From assembly GCA_905205085.1 (NCBI GenBank), contig CAJLCG010000017.1:1-34189 (forward strand): DNA of 34,189 nucleotides. Direction: 5' to 3'. The translations under genes were made by a program, and so were the position numbers. The stretch's first letter is position 1. Each line of letters starts with the position of its first letter. The notes under the pieces are model-generated. The model was given only the letters and a program-made list of their open reading frames with translations. It did not search any database and was not told the origin of the DNA. This DNA is from an uncultured Oscillospiraceae bacterium. Its GTDB lineage: Bacteria; Bacillota; Clostridia; Oscillospirales; Oscillospiraceae. Positions 15,447 to 24,179 of this stretch are shown here, piece after piece.

Positions 15447-16838
15447 TCATTTTTGCACATTGTTCTCTTTCGCACCCTCACTATTTTGCTCCAGACGACG
15501 CTTGAGGGTAAAGCGGGTGCAGCCCAGCAGCTGGGCTGCCCGGCTGCTGTTCCCTCCGGCCAGCTCCATGGCCCGGTCAATGTAGGTCCGCTCGAAGGCA
15601 TCCACCTCTTTTTTCAGATCGATGCTGCCCTGGTTGAGATCCTTCATGGGGTAACTCAGGCCGCTGTCTCCCTTGCGCTCCTCCCGCCGGGGCTCCAGGC
15701 CGGTCTCCTCGCCGGTGAGGATATCCCCCCGGCTGAACAGCACGCACCGCTCCATCACGTTGCGCAGCTCCCGCACATTTCCTTTCCAGTAGTAGCTCTC
15801 CATCTCCCGCAAAAAGGCGGGGTCGATGTCCTTGAGGTGTTTGTTGAACTTCCGGTTGAAGTGCTCCAGGTAAAACCGGGCCAGTACCGGGATGTCCTCC
15901 TTGCGCTCCCGCAGAGGGGGGATGCGGATCTGCATCACGTTCAGGCGGTAAAACAGGTCCTCCCGGAAGGTGCCCTTCTCTACCTCCTCCTCCAGATCCC
16001 GGTTGGTGGCGGCGATGATACGCACATTGACCTCAATATCCCGCAGGCCGCCTACCCGCTTGAAGCGCCGATCCTCCAGAAAGGTGAGCAGCTTAGCCTG
16101 CATGGACAGGGGCAGCTCACCGATTTCGTCCAGGAACACGGTTCCTCCATCGGCCAGCTCCATCAGACCCTTCTTGGCCTTGTTGGCTCCGGTGAAGGCT
16201 CCCTTCTCATAGCCGAACAGCTCCGACTCCAGCAGGGTCTCCGGGATGGCACCGCAGTTGATTTTGACCAGGGGCGTATCCCGGCGGGGACTGCTGTCAT
16301 GGATGGCGTTGACCACCACCCCTTTGCCCGTCCCCGTCTCCCCACAGATGAGCAGGTCCACGTTGTCATTCTGGGCCAGAATGTCCACATTGCGGCAGAT
16401 GCGCTGGATGGCCTGGCTCTCCCCCACGATCTGACGGGGCCGCTGGCGCATCAGCTCCAGGCTGCGCCGCCGTTTCAGCTGATCCAGATTGCGGCGGATA
16501 ATAAGGTCCACCTCTTCCAGATCGAAAGGCTTTTGAATGTAGTGGCAGGCTCCCCGCTTCATGGCCTCCACCGCCTGGGACACAGAGCCGTAGGCGGTGA
16601 TCATGATGATCTGGATGTCCTCATCCACCTTTTTAAAGTCCTCGATGTGGTCCAGTCCCAGCTCCTGGCCCAGACGGTTATCCAGTAGCACCACGTCCGG
16701 TCGGAAGGTCTCAGCCAGCTCCGCCCCTTCCCGGATGCTCTGGGCGGTGCGCACGTGGTAGCCCAGGTCGGACAGGCCGCTCTCCAGGGACATACGGATC
16801 AGGAACTCGTCGTCCACCACTAATACTTTCGCCCTCAT
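15447..16838 (-). CDS. NtrC-family sigma-54-dependent response regulator
   Basis: 463-residue transcription activator. Receiver domain (1-120) with phosphorylatable Asp53 (VVLLDNR) and Lys103. The AAA+ domain has Walker A GETGTGKG (166-173), the sigma-54-contacting loop GAFTGA (213-218), Walker B GGTVFLDEIGE (231-241) and an arginine-finger region LFYRLNVMQIRIPPLRER. A Fis-type helix-turn-helix lies near 429-451 (SSRAAQLLGCTRFTLKRRL). The intact GAFTGA loop means it can remodel sigma-54 holoenzyme. ATG overlaps the kinase stop by four bases (ATGA). The nearest sigma-54 promoter is that of pxpA, directly downstream, making the pxp operon the likely target. Confidence 0.96.
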   Translation of the reverse strand: MRAKVLVVDDEFLIRMSLESGLSDLGYHVRTAQSIREGAELAETFRPDVVLLDNRLGQELGLDHIEDFKKVDEDIQIIMITAYGSVSQAVEAMKRGACHYIQKPFDLEEVDLIIRRNLDQLKRRRSLELMRQRPRQIVGESQAIQRICRNVDILAQNDNVDLLICGETGTGKGVVVNAIHDSSPRRDTPLVKINCGAIPETLLESELFGYEKGAFTGANKAKKGLMELADGGTVFLDEIGELPLSMQAKLLTFLEDRRFKRVGGLRDIEVNVRIIAATNRDLEEEVEKGTFREDLFYRLNVMQIRIPPLRERKEDIPVLARFYLEHFNRKFNKHLKDIDPAFLREMESYYWKGNVRELRNVMERCVLFSRGDILTGEETGLEPRREERKGDSGLSYPMKDLNQGSIDLKKEVDAFERTYIDRAMELAGGNSSRAAQLLGCTRFTLKRRLEQNSEGAKENNVQK

Positions 16839-18493
16839 GCTTCTCCTCCTTTGCTGGGGAAGGTGATCCGTGCCCGGGTCCCCGCCCCACGGCGGCTCTC
16901 CATAGAGAGCTGCCCTCCGTTTTCTCCCAGCAGCCGCCGCACGATGGACAGGCCGAGTCCTCCGGTCCCTGTCCCCTGCAGCACCTGCTCCAATTTTTCA
17001 GGCGTCATGCCCACGCCGGTATCGGTCACGGTCAGGCTCACGCCCTCCGGCTCCTTCTCCGCCCGGATCTCCAGGCTTCCGCCGTCCGGCATGGCCTTCA
17101 CCGCGTTGTTGATGAGGTTAATGAGCACCTGGCGCAGCTCACCCTCGTCAGCATACAGCCACAGGCTGCCCTCTACCTGAGCGGTGAAGGCGATGCCCTT
17201 GTTTTCCGCTACCTTAAAATAGAGCAGCTGCAATTCATCAAACAGGGCATTGAGGCTGACGGTAGTCTTCTGGCTCTCCCGCCGCCGGGACAGGTTGAGA
17301 AGGTTCTCAATGAGCAGGTTGACTCGGTCCACCTCCCGCACCATGCCTTCGCACAGCTTCTGGTCCCGCTCCTGGGGCAGATTGCGGCTGACCACCTGGA
17401 TACCTGCCCGAATGCCCGCCAGGGGGTTTCGGATCTCATGGGCCACGTCGGCGGCCAGCTTACCGGTGTAGGCCAGCTTCTCCTCCTCGCTGGAGCGCTC
17501 CTCCATCCGCTTTTTATAGGTGACGTCGTCAATGGTGCACAGCACGCCCCACCGGGAGCCGTCCGGCTCTTTCAGCTGCCACACACCAAATTCATAGTCC
17601 CGGCTTTTTCCCGTGGGCTCCGTCAGATGGGCCGGGTCAGGCAGCACGTCCTCCCGGCGCATGATCTGCCCCAGGAGCATCTCCAGGGTACGTCCCTGCT
17701 CGTCCCGCTCCTCCTGCCGGCCCAGCATGGCTGAGGCACTGGCATTGACACAGAAGGGGCGCCCCTCCTGGTCGTAAGCCACTACACCAAAGGGCAGGTT
17801 TTCCACGATACTCTCGTTGAGGGTCTTGACCCGAATCAGTTCCCCGGTATAGGTGCGGATACTCTCCATCATCCGGGCAAAGGCCCGGGCCAGCTGACCC
17901 ACCTCATCGGCCTTCCCCAGATACTCCTCCACGTCCAGGTCCTCCTGCTCCGGGCTGGCGCTGACGCTCTGGCAGACCTCGCTGAGGCGGCGGATGGGAT
18001 CGGAGATATTGTGGGCAATGAGCACACTGGCCTGAACGATGATCACCAGCATAGCCACTGCCGCCAGGATCATGTACTTCTGTTCCTCAATAAAACGCTC
18101 CTGCAGCGCGCTTTTATCCATGCGGTAGGAGATCTCCCACCCCAACTGAGGATCGGTAGTCTGGGCCAGCACCTCCATCTCCTCCGCATCCACGCCGGGC
18201 TTGCCCAGCAGGAGCTCCCCATCTGTGTCATAGATAAACAGGCTGTCTCCCGTGTAGTGACTGCGGTACTTGGCCAGCAGTCTCTTAGGGTCCTGCCGGT
18301 AGTCCTCCAGTTCCAGGTCCGCCTGGATATATCCAATGAGGGTTTGAGCGTTTTCCCGCTCCGCAGCAACCTTTACCCGGTATTCCGTAAAATACAGGAT
18401 GGCGCAAAAGCAGATCACCGTGGCCAGGCTGATACACACAAAGGGGATGAGGATTTTGTTTTCAATATCCATTCTGGGCCGCCGTAGCTTCAT
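16835..18493 (-). CDS. NtrB-like membrane sensor histidine kinase (extracytoplasmic sensor, HAMP, PAS)
   Basis: 552-residue kinase. TM1 at about 15-37, a small extracytoplasmic sensor (about 38-140), TM2 at about 141-161, HAMP (about 162-215), PAS (about 225-325), HisKA with His352 in ADVAHEIRNPLAG, and HATPase_c with Asn463 (NLINNAVKAM), Asp491 in DTGVGM, and the GTGGLGLSIV lid. A frame open to 18730 is only the shadow of the symporter gene. The ATG at 18491-18493 overlaps the symporter stop (ATGA) and has AAGGGG upstream. Overlap on both sides shows that symporter, kinase and activator are made together. The signal may be a periplasmic ligand or transport status. Confidence 0.95.
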   Translation of the reverse strand: MKLRRPRMDIENKILIPFVCISLATVICFCAILYFTEYRVKVAAERENAQTLIGYIQADLELEDYRQDPKRLLAKYRSHYTGDSLFIYDTDGELLLGKPGVDAEEMEVLAQTTDPQLGWEISYRMDKSALQERFIEEQKYMILAAVAMLVIIVQASVLIAHNISDPIRRLSEVCQSVSASPEQEDLDVEEYLGKADEVGQLARAFARMMESIRTYTGELIRVKTLNESIVENLPFGVVAYDQEGRPFCVNASASAMLGRQEERDEQGRTLEMLLGQIMRREDVLPDPAHLTEPTGKSRDYEFGVWQLKEPDGSRWGVLCTIDDVTYKKRMEERSSEEEKLAYTGKLAADVAHEIRNPLAGIRAGIQVVSRNLPQERDQKLCEGMVREVDRVNLLIENLLNLSRRRESQKTTVSLNALFDELQLLYFKVAENKGIAFTAQVEGSLWLYADEGELRQVLINLINNAVKAMPDGGSLEIRAEKEPEGVSLTVTDTGVGMTPEKLEQVLQGTGTGGLGLSIVRRLLGENGGQLSMESRRGAGTRARITFPSKGGEA

Positions 18494-19947
18494 ACCCCTT
18501 CCCCCCTTCTCCGATCCAGCAGGGAGACCACCGCCATGGCCGCCGTGGAGATGAGCACCCCCGGCAGAGCGGGATGGATGCTGAGCTGCCCGGCATAGTA
18601 GGCCGGGTAGAGCAGGAGAATGGCTGCCGCTCCCGCTAAAATGCAGGCCCACACCCCCCGCTTGGTGATCCAGCGGCAAAGGAGGGTGCCATACATGGGC
18701 GGGAAGAGCAGAATGCTGACCGCGCCCCACACATCTCCCCCGTAGGACAGGGTAAAATCCGGGGGATTCAGGGCCATCAGCATGGAGATGGTTCCGCCTC
18801 CAAAGACCGCCAGCCGCCCCAAGGTGAGCACCCGCTGCTCCGAGATGGGCTTGGGGGCAGCAGTGCGCACCACGTCATAGGAGAAGGAGGAGGCGATCAG
18901 CAGCAGCTGAGAGTTTGCTGTGGATACACAGGCCCCGATGATGGCAAAGAGGAAAAATCCGCTCCAGCCGCTGTATAGCTCCTGGTTAAGCAGACGGATG
19001 ATCACCTCGTCGGAGGACTGCACATAGGGCAGTGTGGGCACCAAAACCCGCATTCCCAGTCCGATATGTACCAAAGTAAAGTACAGCACCACCAGCAAGA
19101 TCAGCGCGCCCAGCACCGTCCGTCGGGCGGTCTTTTCATTTTTTGCGCACAGCATACGGATGGTATACTGGGGATTGGCCGCCACGCCCAGGCCCCAGCC
19201 CCAAAACATGGACAGGCTGATGAGCGGTGTGTAGCGGCTGTTAAACAGGGAGAGCAGCTCTCCTGGCTGTGTGGGATGCTCCACTCCGGGATGGGCATAC
19301 CCGAAGGTCTGCTTGGCCTGGATATAGAGCTCGCTGAACCCTCCCACCCGGTGCACAATGGTAAAAAACAAAATGATCAGGCCCACGCTGAGCAAGGTCA
19401 GATTAAAGGCGTCGGTGCGCACCACCGAGCGATACCCGCCAAACGTGGTATAGAGGATAAACAGATAGACCATCAGTACCGCCGCGGGATAGGGAATGTC
19501 GAACAGGGCGGAGGCCACCATGCCAAAGCCCTTATACTGGGTCACCAAATAGAACACATAGACCGCAATAAAAATGATGCCATAGGCCATCTGCAGCTTG
19601 GGGGACTGATAGCGCTTACGGAAGATTTCCGGAATGGTGATGGCGTCCCAGGCATACAGGCGGCGTCTCACCGCGGCCAGCAGAAGGCCGCCCAAAAACC
19701 AGGGCACCACCGAATAAAACAGCACCGCAAGGCCGTCCTCATACACGCCTCCGGTCAGGCTCAAAATAGTAATGGCCGACAGCCAGGTGCCTGCAAAGGT
19801 GCAGATGCACAGGGGCAGGCTGACCTTCCGGTCACAGGTAAAATAGCTGCTTACCGTCCGGTTGTCCCGCAGGCTGCTCTTTCCGATGAGCAGCAGGGCA
19901 ACGGAGTAGACGCAGAAATAAATGAGGTACAGTACGGTCTTGTTCAC
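18490..19947 (-). CDS. Sodium:solute symporter (SSS/SLC5 family)
   Basis: 485-residue membrane protein with about 13 hydrophobic helices. Family markers: FAGTWLSAITILSLTGGVYEDG in TM2 (51-72; within it SAITILSLTGGVY), TTFGGYRSVVRTDAFN (167-182) and ACVSTANSQLLL (339-350), where Ser342/Thr343 match the Na2-site Ser/Thr of PutP. It probably imports an organic solute with Na+. Start is GTG at 19945-19947 with AGGGAGAG upstream; the ATG two bases earlier would stop at once. Overlap with the kinase gene suggests that it either supplies substrate to the regulated pathway or acts as a co-sensor, as the SLC5 domain of CbrA does. Substrate unknown; 5-oxoproline or a related compound is a guess from context. 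Confidence 0.92.
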   Translation of the reverse strand: MNKTVLYLIYFCVYSVALLLIGKSSLRDNRTVSSYFTCDRKVSLPLCICTFAGTWLSAITILSLTGGVYEDGLAVLFYSVVPWFLGGLLLAAVRRRLYAWDAITIPEIFRKRYQSPKLQMAYGIIFIAVYVFYLVTQYKGFGMVASALFDIPYPAAVLMVYLFILYTTFGGYRSVVRTDAFNLTLLSVGLIILFFTIVHRVGGFSELYIQAKQTFGYAHPGVEHPTQPGELLSLFNSRYTPLISLSMFWGWGLGVAANPQYTIRMLCAKNEKTARRTVLGALILLVVLYFTLVHIGLGMRVLVPTLPYVQSSDEVIIRLLNQELYSGWSGFFLFAIIGACVSTANSQLLLIASSFSYDVVRTAAPKPISEQRVLTLGRLAVFGGGTISMLMALNPPDFTLSYGGDVWGAVSILLFPPMYGTLLCRWITKRGVWACILAGAAAILLLYPAYYAGQLSIHPALPGVLISTAAMAVVSLLDRRRGEGV

Positions 19948-19975
19948 ATGGTCTCTCCCTTTCCATGGCTTTCCC

Positions 19976-19987
19976 GTTATTCTACCA
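19976..19987 (-). promoter_or_regulatory. Extended -10 promoter for the symporter-kinase-activator operon
   Basis: Minus strand: TGG-TAGAAT (-10 at 19979-19984) with a TG one base upstream; the -35 (TTCCCT, 17-base spacing) is poor. About 32 bases upstream of the GTG start. No -24/-12 element is seen, so the operon appears sigma-A driven. Confidence 0.5.
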
Positions 19988-20009
19988 CATTTCCCGCCCC
20001 AAGGGAATG

Positions 20010-20037
20010 AAAAAAGAGGCCGCTTCCGCGGCCTCTT
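20010..20037 (-). terminator. Terminator after the YwaF-like gene
   Basis: Minus strand: stem AAGAGGCCGC / GCGGCCTCTT with a four-base loop, then T residues. It sits immediately past the stop codon at 20041. Confidence 0.9.
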
Positions 20038-20040
20038 GTG

Positions 20041-20784
20041 TTATCTGCGCAAAAGTCCGGCCAAGGCCAGGCTCTTACTTCTAAGTTCAAATTTTCCCGT
20101 CTCGCCGGTGTAAAACCGGCGGTAAAACAGGGCCTGGATTACCAGCCACAGCCCTCCATACAGCACAAACAGGAAGGCCCACCGGGGCATGATCCGGCTC
20201 ATCGCCTCCAGAGGAGTGCCGATTCCACCGGCCGTATAGCAATAATCCCATCCAAACAGGCGGTTGAGCACCAAGCTCACACCAACCAGCGCCGCCACCG
20301 GAGCAAAACAGAGCACCCGGTCGCTGGGTCGGGGACGGTACACTCCGCCGGCCCACAACAGCACCGCTGCCGCAATCATCAGGATGTGGTACAGCAAGCT
20401 GCGCACGGGAACAAAGTGGAAAAAGGGATAGTGATTGAGATAGACGTTGAACACCAGTCCCAGCACACCGCCCAGCACGCCCATGGTACACACATTGGCC
20501 GCAGCAATCTGCCGCAGCTTCTCCTGCCGGGAAAAAACCGCCAGGGGCAGCATCATCCAAAACAGGGAGCACAGATAGAAGGGCAGGGTAGTTTCGGGAT
20601 GGATCTGGCCAAACTGTCCCATCTCCCACATCCAGTACACCGGGTCAAACAGCAGCGCAAGTACCGCGCACACCTTCAGCCAACCCTGTACTCGTTCTCT
20701 CCCAGCCCGGCGGGCTGCCAAGACCAAACCCCAGACCAACACGCCAGTTGCAAACAATACCAGAAGATGAGGCAGGCGAAACAT
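20041..20784 (-). CDS. YwaF-like (TIGR02206/TMEM164-type) integral membrane protein
   Basis: 247-residue protein with about seven hydrophobic segments, the layout of the YwaF family. The LPFYLCSLFWM segment (67-77) matches the conserved LPxHLC-type motif, and an extracytoplasmic YLNHYPFFHFVPVRSLLYH loop follows. Function in bacteria is not established; distant eukaryotic relatives (TMEM164) are acyltransferases, which is only a hint. Two in-frame ATGs are possible: the first (20790) is only three bases from AGGA, while the second (20784) is nine bases away, so I use the second. It is monocistronic and divergent from the response regulator gene. Confidence 0.75.
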   Translation of the reverse strand: MFRLPHLLVLFATGVLVWGLVLAARRAGRERVQGWLKVCAVLALLFDPVYWMWEMGQFGQIHPETTLPFYLCSLFWMMLPLAVFSRQEKLRQIAAANVCTMGVLGGVLGLVFNVYLNHYPFFHFVPVRSLLYHILMIAAAVLLWAGGVYRPRPSDRVLCFAPVAALVGVSLVLNRLFGWDYCYTAGGIGTPLEAMSRIMPRWAFLFVLYGGLWLVIQALFYRRFYTGETGKFELRSKSLALAGLLRR

Positions 20785-20891
20785 AGCCATCCGTCCTTTC
20801 CGTTTTTTTCTATCTTATCGTCTCCCCCTATAAATTCCCCCTGGATTTTCTTAAAATTTGCTAAGAACAAAAATTTTTTAGAACCCAAGCT

Positions 20892-20919
20892 TTGCGCCAA
20901 GGTCTGAGTTTGTTATAAT
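20892..20919 (+). promoter_or_regulatory. Promoter of the OmpR-type two-component operon
   Basis: -35 TTGCGC (20892-20897), 16-base spacer, consensus -10 TATAAT (20914-20919) with the extended TGn element at 20911-20913. About 40 bases upstream of the start codon. Confidence 0.75.
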
Positions 20920-20958
20920 GACCATGAAGATACATAAATAAAAAGGAGGCCGTCCAAG

Positions 20959-21633
20959 ATGAACCCTTTGATCCTGATCGCAGAGGACGATGCAGATATC
21001 CGTGGCCTGCTCAAGCTCTACCTGGAGGGCGAAGGCTTCCGGGTCCTGGAGGCAGACAACGGCGCCCGGGCCCTGGAGTTGGCCAGAGCCCAGTCCCCGG
21101 ACATGGCTATTCTGGATATCATGATGCCCCAGCTCAACGGTTTTGAGCTCACCCGCGCCCTGCGCAAGTTCAGCGACATCCCCATCCTGATCCTCTCAGC
21201 AAAAAGCCAGGACAACGACAAGATTCTGGGGCTCAATCTGGGGGCGGACGACTACATTACCAAGCCCTTCAATCCCGTGGAGATTGTGGCCCGGGTCAAG
21301 GCCCAGCTGCGCCGTGCCTCCCGAGGCGGAAGCGACATTCTCACCGTGCGGGAACTCACCCTGGACACCACCACCTTCCAGCTGACCAAAAACGGAAAGC
21401 AGATTCTCCTCACCCCCATGGAGTATAAGATTCTGGCCCTGCTTATGCGCTCTCCCGGCCGGATCTATACCAAGATCCAGCTCTATGAGGGGGCCATCGG
21501 CAACTACTTTGAGGGGGATGACAACACTATGATGGTGCACATCTCCAAGCTGCGGGACAAGATCGAGGACGACCCCAAGAGTCCCCGCTACATCATCACT
21601 GTGAGAGGATTGGGGTATAAGCTTGAAAAGTAA
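20959..21633 (+). CDS. OmpR/PhoB-family response regulator
   Basis: 224-residue DNA-binding regulator. Receiver domain (1-118) with the acidic pair Glu9/Asp10, phosphoacceptor Asp53 (AILDIMMP), Ser80 and Lys102 (TKPF). The C-terminal winged helix (about 125-222) has the usual YITVRGLGYKLE ending. AAGGAGG lies about ten bases upstream of the ATG. It overlaps the kinase gene by 11 bases. A terminator separates the pair from the ABC exporter downstream, which is nevertheless the obvious candidate target by position. Confidence 0.95.
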   Translation: MNPLILIAEDDADIRGLLKLYLEGEGFRVLEADNGARALELARAQSPDMAILDIMMPQLNGFELTRALRKFSDIPILILSAKSQDNDKILGLNLGADDYITKPFNPVEIVARVKAQLRRASRGGSDILTVRELTLDTTTFQLTKNGKQILLTPMEYKILALLMRSPGRIYTKIQLYEGAIGNYFEGDDNTMMVHISKLRDKIEDDPKSPRYIITVRGLGYKLEK

Positions 21634-23233
21634 AAAGAATTCCGGGAGCCTGTTCCGTCTGCTGGCCCGAAGCTACCTGCTTTTTACGTTGACCCTGCTG
21701 ATCATCGCCGGAGGGATCTTTACTCTCTGGAATCACTACCTCAACTCCATCTATACGCCGTCAGACTGGATGACTATGCTGAGCGATCACGCCCTGTCGG
21801 AGGGAAAGTACGACAGCCTGCGGCACTATCTGGGCAACAGCGGGGATTCCTTCGGCGTGTATGACAGCAGCGGACATCTGGTCTACGCCTCCACAGAGGA
21901 CTTCGACTCCTTCTACACCCAGCAGGAGCTCTCCTGTATCCCCCGCTATGGAAGCAATATTCTGATCGACTCCTACGACCTGACCCAGCATAAGAGCAAC
22001 GCCAGTTATCTGATCATCCGGCACACCTTTCAAAACGATACTGGGGAAGAAGCTGTGGATCTGATGGCCCTGGATCAGAATTATCAGGTCCTCTTTGGCG
22101 GATTGCAAGAGGGAAAAACCAGCTATACTCCCCGGGAATACCAGCTGCTCACCGGCACCCGCTATCCCAACAGCTTTCTTCAGTGCACTTCCTTTGACAA
22201 CAGCCAGGGACAGAGCATGACCCTGCTTCTGCGGGAGGCCCTCTGGAATGAGACCGACTATCTCAGGCATTACAACCAGTCCCGGGTGATCTGGCTTTTG
22301 TTCCTGCCCCTGTTTTTGGCCGATGCGGGCCTGTTCATCTGGTGGCTGAGCCGAAAGATCGGCCGCCCCCTGCGCAAGCTCAACGACGCAGTGATCTCCC
22401 AGTCTGAGGGCCGTCTGGTCCGGGTGGGAGAGTGCGGCGGCACGTTAGAGATCCGCCGCATCGGGGAGAGCTTTGACCGCTTCTCCGACCGGCTGGCCGA
22501 AAGTGAGCGCCAGCGCCGCATTTTGGACGAGGGGCGGCAGAAGCTCATCGCCGATATCTCCCACGACCTGAAAACCCCCATCACCGTCATTGCCGGCTAC
22601 ATTGACGCCATCTGTGACGGCAAGGTCCCGCCCGAGGAACAGACCCGCTACCTGCGGGCCATCCAGAGCAAGGCAGAGGCTCTCACCGAGCTGGTCAACG
22701 CCTTCCACGAGTACAGCAAGGTGGAGCACCCGGAGTTTATTCTCCACCCGGAGCGCACCGACCTGTGCGAATTTCTCCGGGAGTATCTGGCGGTCAAGTA
22801 TGAGGAGATCGACCTGGCGGGCTTCTCCCTGGAGATTTCCATTCCGGAGCAGGCCATCTTCTGTTCCCTGGACCCCCTCCAGTTCCGCCGAGTCCTGGAC
22901 AACCTGCTCTCCAATGCCCTGCGCCACAACCGTTTGGGTACGGTTTTGTTTTTCGACGTAGATGTGGAGAAAAATTCCGCCTTGGTGCGGGTGGCGGACA
23001 ACGGCTCCGGCATTCCTCCCGAGCGCATCCCCTACATCTTTGAGCCCTTTGTGGTGGGCAGCGACGCCCGCTCCGGCACCGGAAGTGGTCTGGGACTGGC
23101 CATCACCCGGCGCATCATGGAAAAGCACGGAGGAAGCATCAGCCTCACGCCCCACCCCGCCCCCGGCCGCAGCACCGAGTTTGTCCTGTGTCTGCCCCTT
23201 GACTCACAGCTCCCCCCATCAGAACCATCATAA
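21623..23233 (+). CDS. Sensor histidine kinase, partner of the OmpR-type regulator
   Basis: 536-residue membrane kinase. TM1 at about 15-37, an extracytoplasmic domain of about 180 residues (38-220), TM2 at about 222-242, HAMP (about 243-298), HisKA with His314 in DISHDLKTPITVI, and HATPase_c with Asn431 (LLSNALRHN), Asp459 in ADNGSGIP, and SGTGSGLGLAI. It starts at TTG (21623-21625), seven bases after GGGG, inside the 3' end of the regulator gene. The large outer domain suggests sensing of an extracellular ligand or envelope stress; the ligand is unknown. Confidence 0.94.
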   Translation: MKSKKNSGSLFRLLARSYLLFTLTLLIIAGGIFTLWNHYLNSIYTPSDWMTMLSDHALSEGKYDSLRHYLGNSGDSFGVYDSSGHLVYASTEDFDSFYTQQELSCIPRYGSNILIDSYDLTQHKSNASYLIIRHTFQNDTGEEAVDLMALDQNYQVLFGGLQEGKTSYTPREYQLLTGTRYPNSFLQCTSFDNSQGQSMTLLLREALWNETDYLRHYNQSRVIWLLFLPLFLADAGLFIWWLSRKIGRPLRKLNDAVISQSEGRLVRVGECGGTLEIRRIGESFDRFSDRLAESERQRRILDEGRQKLIADISHDLKTPITVIAGYIDAICDGKVPPEEQTRYLRAIQSKAEALTELVNAFHEYSKVEHPEFILHPERTDLCEFLREYLAVKYEEIDLAGFSLEISIPEQAIFCSLDPLQFRRVLDNLLSNALRHNRLGTVLFFDVDVEKNSALVRVADNGSGIPPERIPYIFEPFVVGSDARSGTGSGLGLAITRRIMEKHGGSISLTPHPAPGRSTEFVLCLPLDSQLPPSEPS

Positions 23234-23239
23234 TGTTTC

Positions 23240-23285
23240 AGAACAAACTTTCCGCGCCCACCGTGGAAAGTTTGTTCTTTTCTTT
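23240..23285 (+). terminator. Terminator after the two-component genes
   Basis: 14-base-pair stem AGAACAAACTTTCC / GGAAAGTTTGTTCT (23240-23253 with 23265-23278), 11-base loop, then a T-rich tail. It separates the kinase from the ABC genes, though read-through is possible because no good promoter is visible before the ABC genes. Confidence 0.85.
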
Positions 23286-23359
23286 ACAAATTTTAACGCC
23301 GGACAAATGGGCATTAAAGCTTGCCAGAGTATCATCCATGACAGGAAGGAGGTGGGAGC

Positions 23360-24172
23360 ATGGACGGAGCCAATCTGCGCAGCCAGCCTGTTTTGGAAGT
23401 CAGAGATCTCTGGAAAGAATACCCCGTAGGAGATGAGACGGTGGTAGCCCTCCAGAATGTCACATTGAATATCATGCGTGGGGAAATCTGCTGTATTTTC
23501 GGCCCCTCCGGTTCTGGGAAGAGCACCCTGCTCAATCAGCTCTCCGGGCTGGAAAAACCCACCCGGGGTGAGGTGCTGATCGGCGGAATCCCTATCTCCC
23601 GCCTGAGCGAGGAGCAGCTGACTAACTTCCGTCAGCGGCATCTGGGCTTTGTCTTTCAGTCCTACAATCTGCTGCCCCAATTGACGGCTACGGAAAACGT
23701 GGCCCTCCCCCTGATGTTTCGCGGGGTACCCAAACCTCAGCGGGAACAGGCCGCCAGAGAGCTTTTGACCCGGGTGGGTCTGAGCCACCGGCTCAACCAC
23801 TTCCCCAGTCAGATGTCCGGCGGCCAGCAGCAGCGGGTGGGCATCGCCCGGGCCTTTATCACCCGCCCGGACATCGTCTTTGCCGACGAGCCCACCGGAA
23901 ACCTGGACTCCAAGACCACCACCCAGGTCATGGATATGATCTGTTCCTTTGCCCGGGATTTTCACCAGACCGTCATCCTGGTCTCTCATGACCCGGAGAT
24001 GGCCTCCTACGCCCACCACATCGTTACCCTGCGGGACGGCGGGATCGTGGGGGAGCAGCGTACGCAGCACATAGAAAAGGAGAGAGGATTCCATGCATCA
24101 AACATCCATTCCCAGCAGGTTCTGCTTTTCGACCCATTCTATCCGCAGAGCTGCCGGTATACAGGGAGCTAA
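23360..24172 (+). CDS. MacB/LolD-type ABC transporter ATP-binding protein
   Basis: 270-residue ATPase. Walker A GPSGSGKS (48-55), Q-loop Gln100 (FVFQSYN), signature MSGGQQQR (152-159), Walker B IVFADE (172-177), D-loop and H-loop His210 (LVSHDP). This is the MacB/FtsE/LolD subgroup that pairs with FtsX-type permeases to export or extract peptides and lipoproteins by mechanotransmission. The ATG at 23360 follows AGGAGGT by six bases. Odd: after the usual end of the domain (about residue 233) there is a tail of some 37 residues with no family look, overlapping a small frame with its own ribosome-binding site (24093-24179). The tail may be the scar of a deleted middle gene. Confidence 0.94.
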   Translation: MDGANLRSQPVLEVRDLWKEYPVGDETVVALQNVTLNIMRGEICCIFGPSGSGKSTLLNQLSGLEKPTRGEVLIGGIPISRLSEEQLTNFRQRHLGFVFQSYNLLPQLTATENVALPLMFRGVPKPQREQAARELLTRVGLSHRLNHFPSQMSGGQQQRVGIARAFITRPDIVFADEPTGNLDSKTTTQVMDMICSFARDFHQTVILVSHDPEMASYAHHIVTLRDGGIVGEQRTQHIEKERGFHASNIHSQQVLLFDPFYPQSCRYTGS

Positions 24173-24179
24173 GCCGTGA
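24093..24179 (+). CDS. Candidate 28-residue small ORF between ABC ATPase and permease
   Basis: ATG at 24093-24095 has AAAGGAGAGAGG about five bases upstream, a better ribosome-binding site than most genes here. The frame encodes 28 residues (starts MHQTSIPSRFCF) and stops at TGA 24177-24179, overlapping the GTG start of the permease by the classic GTGA arrangement. It lies in another frame within the 3' end of the ATPase gene. It may be a coupling leader peptide, or the rejoined ends of a deleted gene such as a periplasmic adaptor. No homology recognised. Confidence 0.45.
   Translation: MHQTSIPSRFCFSTHSIRRAAGIQGAKP

Noticed and set aside
15345..16688. A 447-codon plus-strand frame
   Set aside because: Antisense to the NtrC-type activator, which carries all AAA+ motifs.
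18494..18730. N-terminal extension of the histidine kinase
   Set aside because: These codons are the shifted frame of the symporter 3' end; the ATGA overlap at 18490-18493 with a ribosome-binding site gives the true start.
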